From JAFAXA01 sp963777325 (GTDB taxonomy: Bacteria > Pseudomonadota > Alphaproteobacteria > Acetobacterales > Acetobacteraceae), in assembly GCA_963777325.1 (NCBI GenBank), contig CAVZQE010000018.1, positions 124,001-188,000 on the forward strand: a DNA stretch of 64,000 nucleotides, in the 5' to 3' direction. Shown piece by piece: positions 63,594-64,000 of the stretch; position 1 is the stretch's first letter; each line of letters opens with the position of its first letter. The position numbers and the translations under genes are program-made. The notes beneath the pieces are model-generated. The model was not told the origin of the DNA, ran no database searches, and saw only the letters and a program-made list of their open reading frames with translations.

Positions 63594-64000
63594 CTAGGCC
63601 TTGACGGCAAATCGCTCGAATACGTCCCAGTCCGGCTCGAAGCCGATCCCCGGGTGATCGCTGATCTCGACGGTTCCGCCCTGTGGCAAGGCTGTGCCCG
63701 CATCTGGCAAAGCCGAACTGACGTACAAGGTCTCCAACAGCGGCTCACCGGGCGCCATACCGACGAGCTGTATGGTCGCCAAGTATCCCGGCCCGAAATA
63801 CGGCGAGTGGGGCATGCACGTCTTTCCGGCAGCAGCGGCTTCGCGTAGAACGGCGGCGAACTCGGTTACGCCGCCGATTTTCGTGACCGACGGCTGCGGA
63901 AACGTCACCCCGGACCGCATCATGCGAGCGAATTCCCAACGGGTGCACGCGTTCTCGCCTGCAGCGATAGGGACCCGCCCTGCGGATGCGAGTTCTGTAA
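63594..64000 (-). CDS. Mandelate racemase/muconate lactonizing enzyme family protein, 5' partial
   Basis: The C-terminal part of an enolase-superfamily TIM barrel; the start lies beyond the window. Visible are IAAGENACTRWEFARMM, FPQPSVTKIGGVTEF, and CMPHSPYFGPG with the His of the catalytic dyad, followed by LETLYV. The frame is open through base 64000 and ends normally at TAG 63594-63596. Such enzymes are often sugar-acid dehydratases or racemases; the specificity-giving N-terminal part is not present. It is on the same strand as the gntR gene at 54625-55389, with the mobile island between them. Confidence 0.85.
   Translation of the reverse strand, partial: TELASAGRVPIAAGENACTRWEFARMMRSGVTFPQPSVTKIGGVTEFAAVLREAAAAGKTCMPHSPYFGPGYLATIQLVGMAPGEPLLETLYVSSALPDAGTALPQGGTVEISDHPGIGFEPDWDVFERFAVKA

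Noticed and set aside
1..64000. CRISPR arrays, tRNA or rRNA genes, prophage
   Set aside because: I saw no regularly spaced repeats with unique spacers, no tRNA-like or rRNA sequence, and no phage structural genes.

Overview
The window is GC-rich and protein-dense. It reads as chromosomal DNA of an alphaproteobacterium, most likely Rhodospirillales/Acetobacteraceae-like. Supporting this are the hemE/PPSR gene pair, hemH directly coupled to hemJ, OprB-type porins, TonB transport, a cyclopropane fatty acid synthase, and a gene set for sugar acids and plant polysaccharides. The family placement is an inference from gene content only. No rRNA, tRNA or CRISPR array was recognised.

Layout. 1-9.2 kb: the end of a nitronate monooxygenase, then a porin / beta-propeller / Dyp-peroxidase operon, tonB, and a convergent TonB-dependent receptor preceded by an exported chorismate-lyase-like protein. 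9.4-19 kb: a DUF4239 membrane protein, an acyltransferase with a duplicated tail, a FAH hydrolase plus SDR pair (deoxy-sugar-acid type), a lipoprotein, a glycosyltransferase, a large LprI/DUF1311-type secreted protein with a membrane partner, and an MscS channel. 19.1-26.3 kb: a hexuronate catabolic operon (gntR, MFS, fructuronate reductase-type dehydrogenase, second MFS, mannonate dehydratase) divergent from an L-idonate 5-dehydrogenase-type gene, with a dyad operator between them. 26.3-31.5 kb: MBL hydrolase, hemE, a candidate replication origin between hemE and the PPSR gene (the arrangement known at Caulobacter and Rickettsia origins), PPSR and a pectinesterase. 31.5-45.6 kb: an MFS relic, a glycosyltransferase, gamma-glutamyltransferase plus 5-oxoprolinase, a YkoP-like / glycosyltransferase / AI-2E / VTT membrane cluster, a cyclopropane fatty acid synthase, and hemJ-hemH. 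45.7-52.2 kb: small envelope proteins, a SYLF protein, a DUF2934 protein, and a large modular glycoside hydrolase with two carbohydrate-binding repeats.

52.2-63.6 kb is a nested mobile island. An IS630-like element sits exactly between two convergent stop codons and has itself been entered by an IS1111/IS110-type element. Next comes a GntR regulator, then a decayed TniABQ (Tn5053/Tn402-like) transposon with arrays of end repeats, and a second diverged tniB-tniQ relic cut by an IS21 element. That IS21 element contains another, intact IS21 element with a clean 6-bp target duplication. An IS6-family element then truncates the outer IS21 copy and joins it to a scrambled tniQ fragment. The window closes in the 3' end of an enolase-superfamily gene.

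Many conserved genes to the right of about 34.5 kb (GGT, VTT, hemH, the glycoside hydrolase, several transposases) carry single-base frameshifts. These may be real decay or sequence errors, and this decides how those genes should be read.
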